DNA of 64,000 bases from a bacterium (GCA_030425045.1 JAUHVL010000008.1:1-64000); one strand, 5' to 3'; numbered from the stretch's first letter, positions 35,298 through 43,763 are shown. Program-made: numbers and translations. The notes: generated from the letters alone by a model not told the origin.

Positions 35298-35476
35298 GTT
35301 CGGGACGTCCTCCTCCCGCCCCTTGATCCACTTTTGATCCACCCCTTGATGAGAAAGCATGAAATATAATGAGAGAAAATGAAAGTTAAGAATAAGATAA
35401 GCTACTGAAATCATTCCAACTTGTTAAATTGAATCAGGTTTCAAAACCCTATGGAGGGAGCTCGTCGCTCCCGCCA
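35298..35476. repeat. Cassette junction repeat R4 (179 bp), last of the array
   Basis: It starts GTTCGGGACGTCC, where the left-core dyad is GGAC-GTCC instead of GAGT-ACTC. GATCCAC sites lie at 35325 and 35336. The right end carries the GGGAGC/GCTCCC hairpin and the tRNA 3' end. Sequence after 35476 does not resemble any other left end, so this may be the outer boundary of the array. Confidence 0.92.
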
Positions 35477-35518
35477 TTTTTTCCTTCAGATTCACTACTT
35501 GTTTTTTTGTGCCTATTT

Positions 35519-36019
35519 TTAAATTTTAAAACCAATTTTCTTTCTATGATTAAAAGCTTTATCCTCAAGGTTACCCAACCTTTCAAAGACTACTTTAAAA
35601 ACCTGAGTTACATTCTCTTCCAGCTTATTCACTTTTCTATCCATCCTCTCTTCAAATGCATAAAAACTCCTAAGCCTGGTGAAAACTCTCATAATTGCAA
35701 TATTAATCTCAATTGCGACTTCAGAGTTTAGAACTGTTGATATCATCGCAACTCCATTCTCTGTAAAAACAAGAGGTTCATACCTTCGGCCCCCTTTACC
35801 TTCCTTTGAGGTCGCAAATTGCGACCTCAAAGCTTCAAACTCATCCTTTGTAAGCTTGAACATGAAATAAGCTGGAAACCTTTTTAAGTTTCTTCTAACC
35901 TGCTCATTTAACCTTTTCGTTTCCACTCCATACAACTTTGCCAAATTGCTATCGAGCATCACATTTTGTCCCCGAATGACATAAATCATATTTTGTATTT
36001 GATCGAGCTGTACTTCCAT
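35519..36019 (-). CDS. ORF6N-domain protein
   Basis: This is a 166-residue protein of the ORF6N/KilA-like group, common on phages and mobile elements and thought to bind DNA. The pattern IYVIRGQNVMLDSNLAKLYGVETKRLNEQVRRN, then RRYEPLVFTENGVAMISTVLNSE, is diagnostic. The last 40 residues form a coiled coil. It lies just outside the last junction and may have arrived with the array. A perfect 27-bp palindrome lies inside the gene. Confidence 0.9.
   Translation of the reverse strand: MEVQLDQIQNMIYVIRGQNVMLDSNLAKLYGVETKRLNEQVRRNLKRFPAYFMFKLTKDEFEALRSQFATSKEGKGGRRYEPLVFTENGVAMISTVLNSEVAIEINIAIMRVFTRLRSFYAFEERMDRKVNKLEENVTQVFKVVFERLGNLEDKAFNHRKKIGFKI
35805..35831. repeat. Perfect 27-bp palindrome inside the ORF6N gene
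   Basis: TTTGAGGTCGCAA and TTGCGACCTCAAA are exact complements around a single A. It encodes part of LRSQFATSK, a conserved stretch, so coding constraint may explain half of it. The exact symmetry is notable. Confidence 0.7.
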
Positions 36020-36242
36020 AAAGTCTCCAATTAAATTAACAAAGCTTTATAAAATAGATTAAAGAACAAACAATAAAACCAGACCAAGATTTAGTAATTA
36101 TTTCAATAATGGATTATCACGGAATGATGCCTACACCTCCTAGTCTCTTTAAATCTCATTGAACCGAACAAACGTTACTCAATATAACGTTTGAAATTCT
36201 TTTCGATGACATCTAAAATTTTGCCTAACAAAAGGAACAAAG

Positions 36243-36437
36243 ATGAGCGATCTACAACCACACAAAACAATGACTGACGAATACAAAGGAAACAAAATCT
36301 TCAAAATCTATAAAATTGATGACGAAGGTAATGAAATAGAAAAGTATGGAACGATTGTTAGTTTTGGTGTGAACAAAGCTAAATATATTCTCGAAAATAT
36401 TGATAGTATAAAAGAGTTTGTTGAAGAAAACTCTTAG
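36243..36437 (+). CDS. Small hypothetical protein
   Basis: This is a 64-residue charged protein with a beta-hairpin-like core (KGNKIFKIYKIDDEGNEIEKYGTIVSFG) and a C-terminal helix. AAAGGAAC lies before the ATG. No family is recognised. It is followed by the VOC gene after 51 bp on the same strand. Confidence 0.55.
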   Translation: MSDLQPHKTMTDEYKGNKIFKIYKIDDEGNEIEKYGTIVSFGVNKAKYILENIDSIKEFVEENS

Positions 36438-36488
36438 TTGTTTTGATAACTCATCAGTTTTAAGCGAAATATATATAAAGAATTAATT

Positions 36489-36905
36489 ATGAATTTAAGA
36501 CCATTTCACTTGGCGATGCCAGTGACAGATTTAGAAAAAACGCGTGAATTTTATGAAGGAATAATGGGTTTAAAACATGGACGCTTTAGCAAAAGATCCA
36601 TTGACTATGATTTTTTTGGTCACCAAGTTGTTTTTCATAAAGTTGATGATGCTATTAAGTCTCCCGTTAACCCCGTAGATGGAAAACATGTGCCGGTACC
36701 TCATTTTGGGATTGTTCTAGAGAGAACAAAGTGGGATGAGCTTGCAGTATTATTTAAAAAAGCAGGTGTGAAATTTATCATTGAGCCTTATCTTCGGTTT
36801 GAAGGACAAACGGGTGAGCAAGGAACATTCTTTATTGAAGACCCCAATGGCCTCAATTTAGAGTTTAAAACCATGAGCGATTTAGACCAGCTATTTTCGT
36901 TTTGA
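36489..36905 (+). CDS. VOC-family (glyoxalase-like) protein
   Basis: This is a 138-residue metalloprotein of the vicinal oxygen chelate fold. The first module opens FHLAMPVTDLEKTREFYEGIMGL with the metal His; a second His lies in VPHFGIVLE, and the metal Glu in EDPNGLNLEFK. It resembles dioxygenase- or lyase-like members. The substrate is unknown. Confidence 0.88.
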   Translation: MNLRPFHLAMPVTDLEKTREFYEGIMGLKHGRFSKRSIDYDFFGHQVVFHKVDDAIKSPVNPVDGKHVPVPHFGIVLERTKWDELAVLFKKAGVKFIIEPYLRFEGQTGEQGTFFIEDPNGLNLEFKTMSDLDQLFSF

Positions 36906-37081
36906 TGGCCATGGGTCTGCTAAGTACCTAATAACACAAGCCAAAAAGATGAGTTCTTCCTTAAAATCCACTGAAATCAGAATGTTATATTGACTAAATT
37001 ATCAAGATGAGTGATATTACGAGGCTATTCGCAGCAAATCTTCATTGTATAAGAAGCAATGACTAACTAAGGATTTTACAT

Positions 37082-37360
37082 ATGAAAGCTGGAATTCACC
37101 CTGATAATTACCGTCCCGTTGTCTTCAAAGATATTAGTTGTGACTTTGCGATCCTAACAAGATCAACAGTTTCAACAAGTGAAACAATCACTTGGGAAGA
37201 CGGAAAAGAGTATCCTCTTTATAAGATCGACATTTCTTCGGCCAGTCACCCTTTTTATACTGGTAAGCAAAAAGTTCTCGATACCGAAGGTAGAATTGAG
37301 AAATTTAAGAAGAAATTTGGTTCTCGTTATGCCAATGCCGGAAAGAAAAAAGACTCTTAA
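37082..37360 (+). CDS. rpmE2: Ribosomal protein bL31 type B
   Basis: This is a 92-residue large-subunit protein. [17 protein letters not shown] and [25 protein letters not shown] are typical of bL31. It lacks the four zinc cysteines (only one Cys is present), so it is the zinc-free type B, often expressed when zinc is scarce. A strong terminator follows 34 bp later. No Zur box was identified. Confidence 0.95.
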   Translation: MKAGIHPDNYRPVVFKDISCDFAILTRSTVSTSETITWEDGKEYPLYKIDISSASHPFYTGKQKVLDTEGRIEKFKKKFGSRYANAGKKKDS

Positions 37361-37394
37361 GGCATCTTAAAAAAATTTAAATTATTACGTTCTT

Positions 37395-37437
37395 AAAAGG
37401 ATGATCAACTCAACAGTGTTGATCATCCTTTTTTTTT
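37395..37437 (+). terminator. Terminator of rpmE2
   Basis: AAAGGATGATCAAC pairs with GTTGATCATCCTTT around a short loop, followed by a T-run. It also lies at the 3' end of the convergent gene at 37439. Confidence 0.92.
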
Positions 37438-37438
37438 A

Positions 37439-37810
37439 CTAAATGCAGTCGGCTTTCCTTCCTGTAAAATGTCCAAAAACATTTCCATCTGAAGACAAGG
37501 TTCCCATTAAAAAACAAGTATCATTGCTTATTTTTGATTCTAAAATCACTTGGAAAGTATGACCATTTTCACTTGCCCTAAATTCTCCCGTTATTTTATT
37601 TGGTTTATAACTACCCAAAAAAGGAGCTTGAAAAACATTTGGTACAATAAACTCTCCCCTAAGTGCTCCTTCTTTTGCTTCTTTTATAATCAGAAAGTCA
37701 GTAAAGTTAGACTGATTGATCGAAACATTTAGTTGATAACGTCCTAAAAGGTCTTCATTGGCATAGATATTAAATATTGTGATAAGTACAATTATCATTA
37801 CTTTAAGCAT
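37439..37810 (-). CDS. Small secreted protein, unknown
   Basis: This is a 123-residue protein with an N-terminal signal peptide (VMIIVLITIFNIYA). The mature part looks all-beta, with a conserved-looking GRYQLNVS start and two Cys near the C-terminus (NDTCFLMG, ADCI) that could pair. No family is recognised. It has its own upstream spacer and shares the terminator region with rpmE2. Confidence 0.6.
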   Translation of the reverse strand: MLKVMIIVLITIFNIYANEDLLGRYQLNVSINQSNFTDFLIIKEAKEGALRGEFIVPNVFQAPFLGSYKPNKITGEFRASENGHTFQVILESKISNDTCFLMGTLSSDGNVFGHFTGRKADCI

Positions 37811-37989
37811 GGTAACTCCTAAAAAAATTTAGCTACTAAAAAAAAACTACGGCGTGGTTTACCACCAAAGAATTGCTATAGAGATTGAATATCGTACTAG
37901 TCTACACATAGTGAAACGTTACTTTCATAAAAGACAAGAGTCTAGCGAAAGAATCTTACAAAATATAAATATTGGGCTAAGATAATTTC

Positions 37990-38175
37990 ATGTACAACGA
38001 AAAAGAATATTTTTTCCAATGTCCTTATTGTTTTGAGTCCATCTCTTTTCTTCTCGAAGAGCTTTATGACAATCAAAACTATATCGAAGACTGCGAAGTT
38101 TGCTGCAACCCCATTGAAATCAATTATCGAAGTAATGGTGAAGAAATCATTAACTTCAATGCAGAGAAAGCTTAA
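37990..38175 (+). CDS. CPXCG-motif zinc-binding protein
   Basis: This is a 61-residue protein of the CPXCG family with FFQCPYCFESI and CEVCCNPIEI, two Cys pairs for one zinc. Function unknown in the family. Its 3' end overlaps the convergent folA by four bases. Length and motif match the family. Confidence 0.85.
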   Translation: MYNEKEYFFQCPYCFESISFLLEELYDNQNYIEDCEVCCNPIEINYRSNGEEIINFNAEKA

Positions 38176-38663
38176 CGTTTTTCGAGATGTAAAAACTCCC
38201 AAGCAATGGGCGTATCATGTGAATTTTTGTGAAATGTTTTTTTCTCAACAACCTTCCAATCAAATTGAGTATGGTCTGGAAAATAGGCATCTCCCTCTTG
38301 CTCATAGTCGACTATGGAGAGATAAAGTCGATTGATATGAGGAAGTGATAATTCGTAAATTTGTGCTCCACCAAGGATAAATAACTCTTTTTCATTTTGA
38401 TTTTTAGAGTACTCCAGTGCTGCTTCGTAACTTGAAAAAGAAGGACGCGGCAAGCTGAGTTTTTGATTTCTAGATAAAATTAGAGACTTTCTTTTTTCAT
38501 GAAAGGTTTTGTTTGCTTCAAAATTCTTTCGCCCCAATAAATAATGATTATCACCGACTATATCGAGATAATGTTTTTGTTCACTAGGTATTGACCACAT
38601 CATCGAATTATTTTTTCCGATAACTCTATTTTTCCCCATGGCCACAATTGCTGAAATATTCAT
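38172..38663 (-). CDS. folA: Dihydrofolate reductase
   Basis: This enzyme reduces dihydrofolate. The 163-residue product has the N-terminal ISAIVAMGKNRVIGKNNSMMWSIPSE, the LLGRKNFE cofactor loop and FILGGAQIY with the conserved GG pair. The active-site acidic residue seems replaced by Ser or Glu in the SIPSEQ stretch, and the motif is looser than in standard FolA, so a divergent RibD-like reductase cannot be ruled out. It is coupled (ATGA) to the DoxX-like gene upstream. Confidence 0.82.
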   Translation of the reverse strand: MNISAIVAMGKNRVIGKNNSMMWSIPSEQKHYLDIVGDNHYLLGRKNFEANKTFHEKRKSLILSRNQKLSLPRPSFSSYEAALEYSKNQNEKELFILGGAQIYELSLPHINRLYLSIVDYEQEGDAYFPDHTQFDWKVVEKKTFHKNSHDTPIAWEFLHLEKR

Positions 38664-39025
38664 TTAAAGGTACTCGCAAGATAAAGCATTTCAAAAAAAA
38701 TGACGAAGTTTTTAATGAAGTTTTGTGTTTCTAAAAGCCGTAGACTTTTGTCTTCTTCTTTCCAAAATGCATGAACCAAAAAGGCTGCTAAGAGTACAAA
38801 AACAGCTAGAGCGACTGAAGAAGAAATTTTTACAAAACTCGAAGGGAAAAGAAGACCCACTCCACATACGATAAGTAGAAATCCACTTAACTTTACAAGA
38901 AGAGGGCCGTACTTAATTTGTCTTTTATGCATATATTCTTCAAGGATCAATGGATTGATAAAGTGGTTCACCCCATTAAAGATAAAAAATAATGCTAAAA
39001 ATATAATTAATGCTGTTTTAAGCAT
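38660..39025 (-). CDS. DoxX-like membrane protein
   Basis: This is a 121-residue protein with four membrane segments. FIFNGVNHFINP and KLSGFLLIVCGVGLLF fit the DoxX-like family, whose members act near membrane redox processes. Its stop overlaps the folA start. No specific role can be given. Confidence 0.75.
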   Translation of the reverse strand: MLKTALIIFLALFFIFNGVNHFINPLILEEYMHKRQIKYGPLLVKLSGFLLIVCGVGLLFPSSFVKISSSVALAVFVLLAAFLVHAFWKEEDKSLRLLETQNFIKNFVIFFEMLYLASTFK

Positions 39026-39028
39026 TAA

Positions 39029-39472
39029 TTACTGTGCAAAAGCTTTAACAATATCGTTTCTTGTAACAACACCTGCTAATTTTGAACCTTCCATAATAGG
39101 AACAAGATCAAGATTATGCTTAATCATAAACTCAGCAACATCATTAACAGTACTGTCGACAGCTAAAGTCTTTGGATTTTTGGTCATGACTTCTTTAAGT
39201 TCTTTATCTTTTACTTTCATAGATAATTCTTGAAGATCATGGACTCTATAGTTTTCGTTAAAGATTTCTCTAACTGAGGCCATAGCATGAGGTATTTCTA
39301 CTTCTTTTCCCATAAAGTCTGAGTCTGAAATGACTCCTACAAGTTGTTCATTGTCATCAACAATGGGAAGAGCAGATAGTCCTTGCTCGGCCATAATTTT
39401 TGCTGCGTCCTTTACCGTATTGTTTTGCGGTATTTGCACAGGCTTGTTGTTCATTATTTCTGATATATTCAT
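39029..39472 (-). CDS. CBS-domain pair protein
   Basis: This is a 147-residue protein made of two CBS domains that probably bind adenosine nucleotides. The first runs MNNKPVQIPQNNTVKDAAKIM...GLSALPIVDDNEQLVGVISDSDFMG, the second MTKNPKTLAVDSTVNDVAEFM...LAGVVTRNDIVKAF. I use the ATG at 39472 because GGAGG stands four bases upstream. It follows a few bases from the DoxX gene and is probably in the same operon. Confidence 0.9.
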   Translation of the reverse strand: MNISEIMNNKPVQIPQNNTVKDAAKIMAEQGLSALPIVDDNEQLVGVISDSDFMGKEVEIPHAMASVREIFNENYRVHDLQELSMKVKDKELKEVMTKNPKTLAVDSTVNDVAEFMIKHNLDLVPIMEGSKLAGVVTRNDIVKAFAQ

Positions 39473-39575
39473 AAGTCCTCCTTTTTTAAAGGTTTGTAAC
39501 ATTTTTATAAATAATTTTCGATTAAGGCGATTTTGTCTAAGATAAATTCTGTTAGATAAATATAAAAATTACATA

Positions 39576-39926
39576 CTACTGAGCAGAAATATTAATTCTT
39601 TTACCCTTAACATAATGACAAATACTTGAGTAAAGAGGTGGTATCATAAACATGGTTGTTTCAACATTCACATCAACTAAAGAGTTATACTTCTTATCTT
39701 GTGCGATAAGATCATCAATAATATCAAACTGACTTTTTTGAGAAGTTGGAAAAATAAAGTACATTCTATTACAGTGCTCAAGCTTTACACTCTCACCAAT
39801 ATCACCACTTTTTATACTTTTCGCCTGTTTTAAATCTAACTGAGAAGAATAGAGTCCAATATCTTTATTTAAAATAGAACAACTTGTGAGAGTTAAAATA
39901 AGTGATATTTTTACTAAATCTTTCAT
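39576..39926 (-). CDS. Small lipoprotein
   Basis: This is a 116-residue predicted lipoprotein with signal VKISLILTLTSC, where Cys16 would be lipidated. The body has alternating beta segments and HCNRMYFIFPTSQKSQFDIIDDLI, which recalls TRL-like small lipoproteins. It is divergent from the LysR gene. Confidence 0.65.
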   Translation of the reverse strand: MKDLVKISLILTLTSCSILNKDIGLYSSQLDLKQAKSIKSGDIGESVKLEHCNRMYFIFPTSQKSQFDIIDDLIAQDKKYNSLVDVNVETTMFMIPPLYSSICHYVKGKRINISAQ

Positions 39927-40093
39927 CGAAAATTTCCTTTAAAAGACTATTATGAACAAACTCAAGCCTATATTCAACACTTTAGAAATATTCTATTCTA
40001 AAATTGTCTAAGATAGAAAAAATCTATTGTATTTGATTTATAAATAACTAGAATTCAGATATATAAATTTTCTATATATAAAAGTAGTACGTT

Positions 40094-40975
40094 TTGAGAA
40101 GAATATTTAACTATCACCATTTATTTTACTTTAAAGAGGTTGTGGACAACGGCACAATTTCTAAAGCCGCCGAGAGCCTTGAAATGGCCCAGCCAACTTT
40201 GAGTGCGCAAATTAAAAGCCTTGAAGATAGTCTTGGTTTCGATCTCTTTACGAGACGAGGGAAAAAACTCGAGTTAACAAATCAAGGAAAGGTGGCCTAT
40301 GAATACGCGAAAAATATTTTTAGCATGGGAACCGAAATGCTTGAAAGTCTTCAAGGAGACCATCAAGACTTTTTACCAAGTTTACATATTGGTGCCCTCG
40401 ATAGCATTTCAAAAGATATTGTTGCAAGACTTGTAAAGACAAGTTCAAAATTTGGTCCCTGTAAAATCAAAATGATTGAAGGTGGACTTGATTTTCTCGT
40501 TAATGAACTGACAACTCATAAACTCGATCTTATTTTAACGACCTTTCTACCCCATGGTGAAAACTCAACAGAGTTAACATCTAAAAAAATATCGAAAAAG
40601 AATATTTATTTCTATGGCTCTGAGAAATTTAAAGATTTAAAAAAGAATTTTCCCCAATCAATTACCGGAGTACCACTCATTTTTCCTTCCTCTGGATTTA
40701 AACTCAGAAATGATCTCGAAGATTGGGCAAAGTTAAATGGAGTCAATCTAAATATTCAAATGGAAATACAAGACGTGAGTTTGAAAAAACTTATTGCAAA
40801 TTCTGGTCTTGGTATCTTTGCTTCCGCTGCTCATACTGTCTCTGAAGAAGTTAAAAATAAAACATTATATAAAATTGGAGAACTCAGTGATGTCTACGAA
40901 GAAATCTATCTTGTAACTGGCAAGAAAAATATTCCCAATCATATTTTAAAACACATTCTTAGTAATTTTTCTTAA
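40094..40975 (+). CDS. LysR-family regulator (NhaR-like)
   Basis: This is a 293-residue transcription regulator. The N-terminal winged HTH is YHHLFYFKEVVDNGTISKAAESLEMAQPTLSAQIKSLEDSLGFDLFTRRGKKLELTNQG, the NhaR-like form, and the effector domain follows. The start is a TTG with no strong ribosome-binding site. It is directed towards the carbonic anhydrase gene 22 bp downstream and may be cotranscribed with it, which is unusual for a LysR target. Confidence 0.88.
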   Translation: MRRIFNYHHLFYFKEVVDNGTISKAAESLEMAQPTLSAQIKSLEDSLGFDLFTRRGKKLELTNQGKVAYEYAKNIFSMGTEMLESLQGDHQDFLPSLHIGALDSISKDIVARLVKTSSKFGPCKIKMIEGGLDFLVNELTTHKLDLILTTFLPHGENSTELTSKKISKKNIYFYGSEKFKDLKKNFPQSITGVPLIFPSSGFKLRNDLEDWAKLNGVNLNIQMEIQDVSLKKLIANSGLGIFASAAHTVSEEVKNKTLYKIGELSDVYEEIYLVTGKKNIPNHILKHILSNFS

Positions 40976-40997
40976 TTACTAAAACAAGGAGAAGATT

Positions 40998-41762
40998 ATG
41001 AAAAAAACATTTCTATTGTCTGCTTTATTACTAACTTTTGGAGTACAAGCAAAAATCTGTGAAGGCTTTGGCCCACAAACGTCGAGAGACATTACCAGTA
41101 AAAAAGGTACAAACCCTGTGGTTTTTAGTTTTGCCCCATCCTATGAGCAAATGAATTTATGTAATATTCATTTTCATAAAAATGCAGAACACAAAGGACC
41201 TGGCTTCAGTGTTTACGCTGGAAAAGGAGAATTTGGTGGTTATCAATGTAATGATACCTCAAAACTTTCTCAAGCAGAGCTTAAAGCTCCTAAGGCCATG
41301 GACTGTAAAAATGTAAAACCTGGTGACACGATCGAAATCCACTGGGTTCACACCACATGTACGACCAAGCCAGGACCAACTCTTGGTGCTTGTTTAACTG
41401 ATGCCTGTGCCAACCCTCAGTTAAGAGTTGAAACTCAGGTTTACTTACTTGTTAATGATAGAAGTGCTACTGACATGATGGATATGGATCTCCATAAGAG
41501 ACAAAGAGGTGGATACTATCAAGCGAAGACCATCCCAACAAAAGGTGATGCTGTTCAATTTTTAGGATCGACAACAGGACCAAGCTATAGTGAGCAAAAA
41601 TGTTCTCCTTTACAAGTAACGTGGAATGTAAGCCCGTCTTGTCAAAAAATGGATATTAACAGTCTTCACAAATGGTGTAAGAGAAATAAGTTTAATGAAA
41701 ATAAAGCTCACGGGGTGAGACCAATTGTAAAAGACCCTCGTCTTCTTTCTGAAATCAAGTAA
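40998..41762 (+). CDS. Delta-class-like carbonic anhydrase, periplasmic
   Basis: This is a 254-residue exported protein. The signal peptide ends LTFGVQA. The metal region NLCNIHFHKNAEHKG, then IEIHWVHTTC, and the stretch NPQLRVETQVYLLVND are those of bacterial delta-class carbonic anhydrases. It probably hydrates CO2 in the periplasm. AGGAGA stands before the ATG. It is followed 9 bp later by a DUF2490 gene. Confidence 0.82.
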   Translation: MKKTFLLSALLLTFGVQAKICEGFGPQTSRDITSKKGTNPVVFSFAPSYEQMNLCNIHFHKNAEHKGPGFSVYAGKGEFGGYQCNDTSKLSQAELKAPKAMDCKNVKPGDTIEIHWVHTTCTTKPGPTLGACLTDACANPQLRVETQVYLLVNDRSATDMMDMDLHKRQRGGYYQAKTIPTKGDAVQFLGSTTGPSYSEQKCSPLQVTWNVSPSCQKMDINSLHKWCKRNKFNENKAHGVRPIVKDPRLLSEIK

Positions 41763-41771
41763 GGATAGAAA

Positions 41772-42416
41772 ATGAACTTTAAGATTTTAGTATTAGCGGC
41801 ATCATTCATCGTGATGTCGTTTTCCCAAGCGACTGAAACAGCAAACGGATGGTGGATTGGAACTTATGCCAAAAAATCACTATCCCAAAGCTTTACAGGT
41901 ACTATGGAAACTCAAATTAGATCAAGTTTTGAAAATGGCCAAGTCGGTCAGATTCTCTATAGAGCAGGTATTTTATACAAGCTCAATCCAGAGAAATCTC
42001 AAAATGTAGGCTTCCTTTATGGAATTATTCAATCAGGCTCAAGTGTTGAAAAAAGATATACCTTTCAACATGGAATTAATTATTTCAACGATAATATTAA
42101 TAAGCTTGGTCACAGGGTAAGAGTAGAGGGAAGAGACTTAAGGGGAAGCGCAAATGACTCAATAAGAGTTCGTTACTCTCTTAAGTATACCAGAGAGTTT
42201 TCATCGTTTACTGGTATTATTTCAGACGAAGTCTTTATTAACGCAACAGATGAAGACGATCGTAACCAAGATCGATTTGAAAGAAACAGATTTTTTGTTG
42301 GTGTAGGTTTTAATGCCTTCAATACAAAATTTGTTACAGGTTATTTAAACCAATATGTTCCTAGAAAAACTGTCGACACGATGGAACATATCATGACTCT
42401 TTATTGGCACTTTTAA
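41772..42416 (+). CDS. DUF2490 outer-membrane beta-barrel protein
   Basis: This is a 214-residue exported protein whose signal ends near SFSQA. NGWWIGTYAKKSLSQSF and the repeated amphipathic strands to the final TLYWHF (terminal Phe) are typical of small outer-membrane barrels in DUF2490. It is cotranscribed with the carbonic anhydrase. Confidence 0.8.
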   Translation: MNFKILVLAASFIVMSFSQATETANGWWIGTYAKKSLSQSFTGTMETQIRSSFENGQVGQILYRAGILYKLNPEKSQNVGFLYGIIQSGSSVEKRYTFQHGINYFNDNINKLGHRVRVEGRDLRGSANDSIRVRYSLKYTREFSSFTGIISDEVFINATDEDDRNQDRFERNRFFVGVGFNAFNTKFVTGYLNQYVPRKTVDTMEHIMTLYWHF

Positions 42417-42421
42417 TCATA

Positions 42422-42457
42422 CCCCCGTATGACTCATAAAATCATACGGGGTTCTTT
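42422..42457 (+). terminator. Terminator after the carbonic anhydrase operon
   Basis: CCCCGTATGA and TCATACGGGG form a perfect 10-bp stem around a 9-nt loop, followed by TTCTTTC. Confidence 0.8.
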
Positions 42458-42551
42458 CATGAGTGTAAGTAATTAACGGCCAATAATTCTCATCAATTTT
42501 TACTTTTTGATAAAATAAACTATATCTCAAAATCGTGAACCAGGAGGGTCC

Positions 42552-43763
42552 ATGAAGTTAGCAATAGGATTATTGGTCTTATCATTATCTGTTTTTTCTC
42601 ACACAGATTATCCTAAAATTTCTCAAGAAGAATTACGAAACTCTGAAAATATTTTTGTAACTGTAGGCTCAGACTTTATCTCTCATTCAAGAGAAAGTAT
42701 TTTTATGGGAGCTATAGAAGTCATTCATATCAATGAAGAGAAGTCTCTTTTAAAAGTGAAAGAAGCCGCCCTCCCTATCCTTTCAGAGTTTATGCATAAA
42801 GAGTTTAAGCGCTGTGGTGGCTTTATTAGACATAAAAACATTACAAAAGCGATTGATATGGTGGAATCTCCTTCAAACCCAGTCTCTTTTGCACCGATGT
42901 TTAACGATTATTCTCTTACGGAAGCTCCCCTTGTTAATAATTTCATGGGGCAAGTAAACGAAGCAAATATCAGTAATATGATTATTAAACTTTCGAGTTA
43001 TCGTAACCGTTATTACAAATCTAAATATGGTGTCGAGTCTTCAGAGTGGATTTATGAGAGATGGAAAGAATTGGCCGGTACCAGAACTGATATTGAAGTA
43101 AAAAAATGGCAACATCGATGGCCTCAACCAAGTGTGATCATGGAAATAAAAGGCAAAAGTGATGAAATCATTGTTATCGGTGGACATGCTGATTCCACAG
43201 CTGGCTTTATGGGTGGTAAGTATGTAAAAGCCCCCGGAGCAGATGATAATGCTTCAGGAATTGCGACCATAACAGAAGTCATTCGTGTTCTCATGGAGAA
43301 TAACTACCGCCCAGAGAAGACTTTAATGTTTATGGGTTATGCTGCAGAGGAAGCCGGACTCTTAGGCTCCAATGAAATTGCTAGTAAGTTCAAAGAACAA
43401 GGGAAAGACGTCGTCGGAGTTTTACAACTAGATATGACAAATTTAAAAGGTAGTGATGTCGATATCGTCCTCATTACAGACTACACAAATGAGCAGCAAA
43501 ATATGTTTCTTGGGAATCTCATCGATCAGTATCTTCCAAACCTAAAATGGGATACCGACAAATGTGGATATGCCTGTTCGGATCACGCCTCATGGACGGC
43601 CAATGGCTTTGCTGCATCGACCCCTTTTGAGTCTAAAAAAAGAGATATGAATTCAAAAATTCATACCCGCCACGATACCTTTAAAACGTTAAAAAACAAC
43701 TCATTACACGCAGTTAAGTTTACAAAGCTATCTCTTGCCTATCTAATTGAGCTAGATCGCTAG
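42552..43763 (+). CDS. M28-family aminopeptidase, exported
   Basis: This is a 403-residue zinc peptidase with signal peptide (LLVLSLSVFS). It has the five zinc ligands of M28: His in VIGGHADS, Asp in APGADDNASG, Glu in AAEEAGLLG, Asp in LQLDMTN and His in IHTRHDT. A CGYAC pair near the end may form a disulfide. It resembles leucyl aminopeptidases that trim peptides outside the cell, in keeping with a predator. Confidence 0.92.
   Translation: MKLAIGLLVLSLSVFSHTDYPKISQEELRNSENIFVTVGSDFISHSRESIFMGAIEVIHINEEKSLLKVKEAALPILSEFMHKEFKRCGGFIRHKNITKAIDMVESPSNPVSFAPMFNDYSLTEAPLVNNFMGQVNEANISNMIIKLSSYRNRYYKSKYGVESSEWIYERWKELAGTRTDIEVKKWQHRWPQPSVIMEIKGKSDEIIVIGGHADSTAGFMGGKYVKAPGADDNASGIATITEVIRVLMENNYRPEKTLMFMGYAAEEAGLLGSNEIASKFKEQGKDVVGVLQLDMTNLKGSDVDIVLITDYTNEQQNMFLGNLIDQYLPNLKWDTDKCGYACSDHASWTANGFAASTPFESKKRDMNSKIHTRHDTFKTLKNNSLHAVKFTKLSLAYLIELDR

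Noticed and set aside
23299-35476. The tRNA-like cores in the junction repeats as additional tRNA genes
   Set aside because: Only the T-loop/acceptor part is present; no D arm or anticodon arm can be folded upstream of any of them.
18840-35476. A classical integron with attC sites
   Set aside because: No integron integrase, no attI and no R/L box pattern; the cores are tRNA 3' ends. Only the cassette logic is similar.
18763-35476. A prophage or conjugative element
   Set aside because: No capsid, terminase, tail, relaxase or type IV secretion gene is present; ORF6N and toxin-antitoxin genes alone do not show a phage.
23299-35476. A CRISPR array
   Set aside because: The repeats are about 179 bp and separated by kilobases of genes; there are no short regular spacers and no cas genes.
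38172-38663. RibD-like reductase instead of dihydrofolate reductase
   Set aside because: Length, the ISAIVAMGKNRVIGK opening and FILGGAQIY fit FolA better, though the active-site acid is not in its usual place; kept as folA with lower confidence.
42422-42457. A second CsoR-like operator (CCCCGTATGA...TCATACGGGG)
   Set aside because: It lies after a gene end, has a longer loop and is followed by a T-rich run, so it is a terminator.
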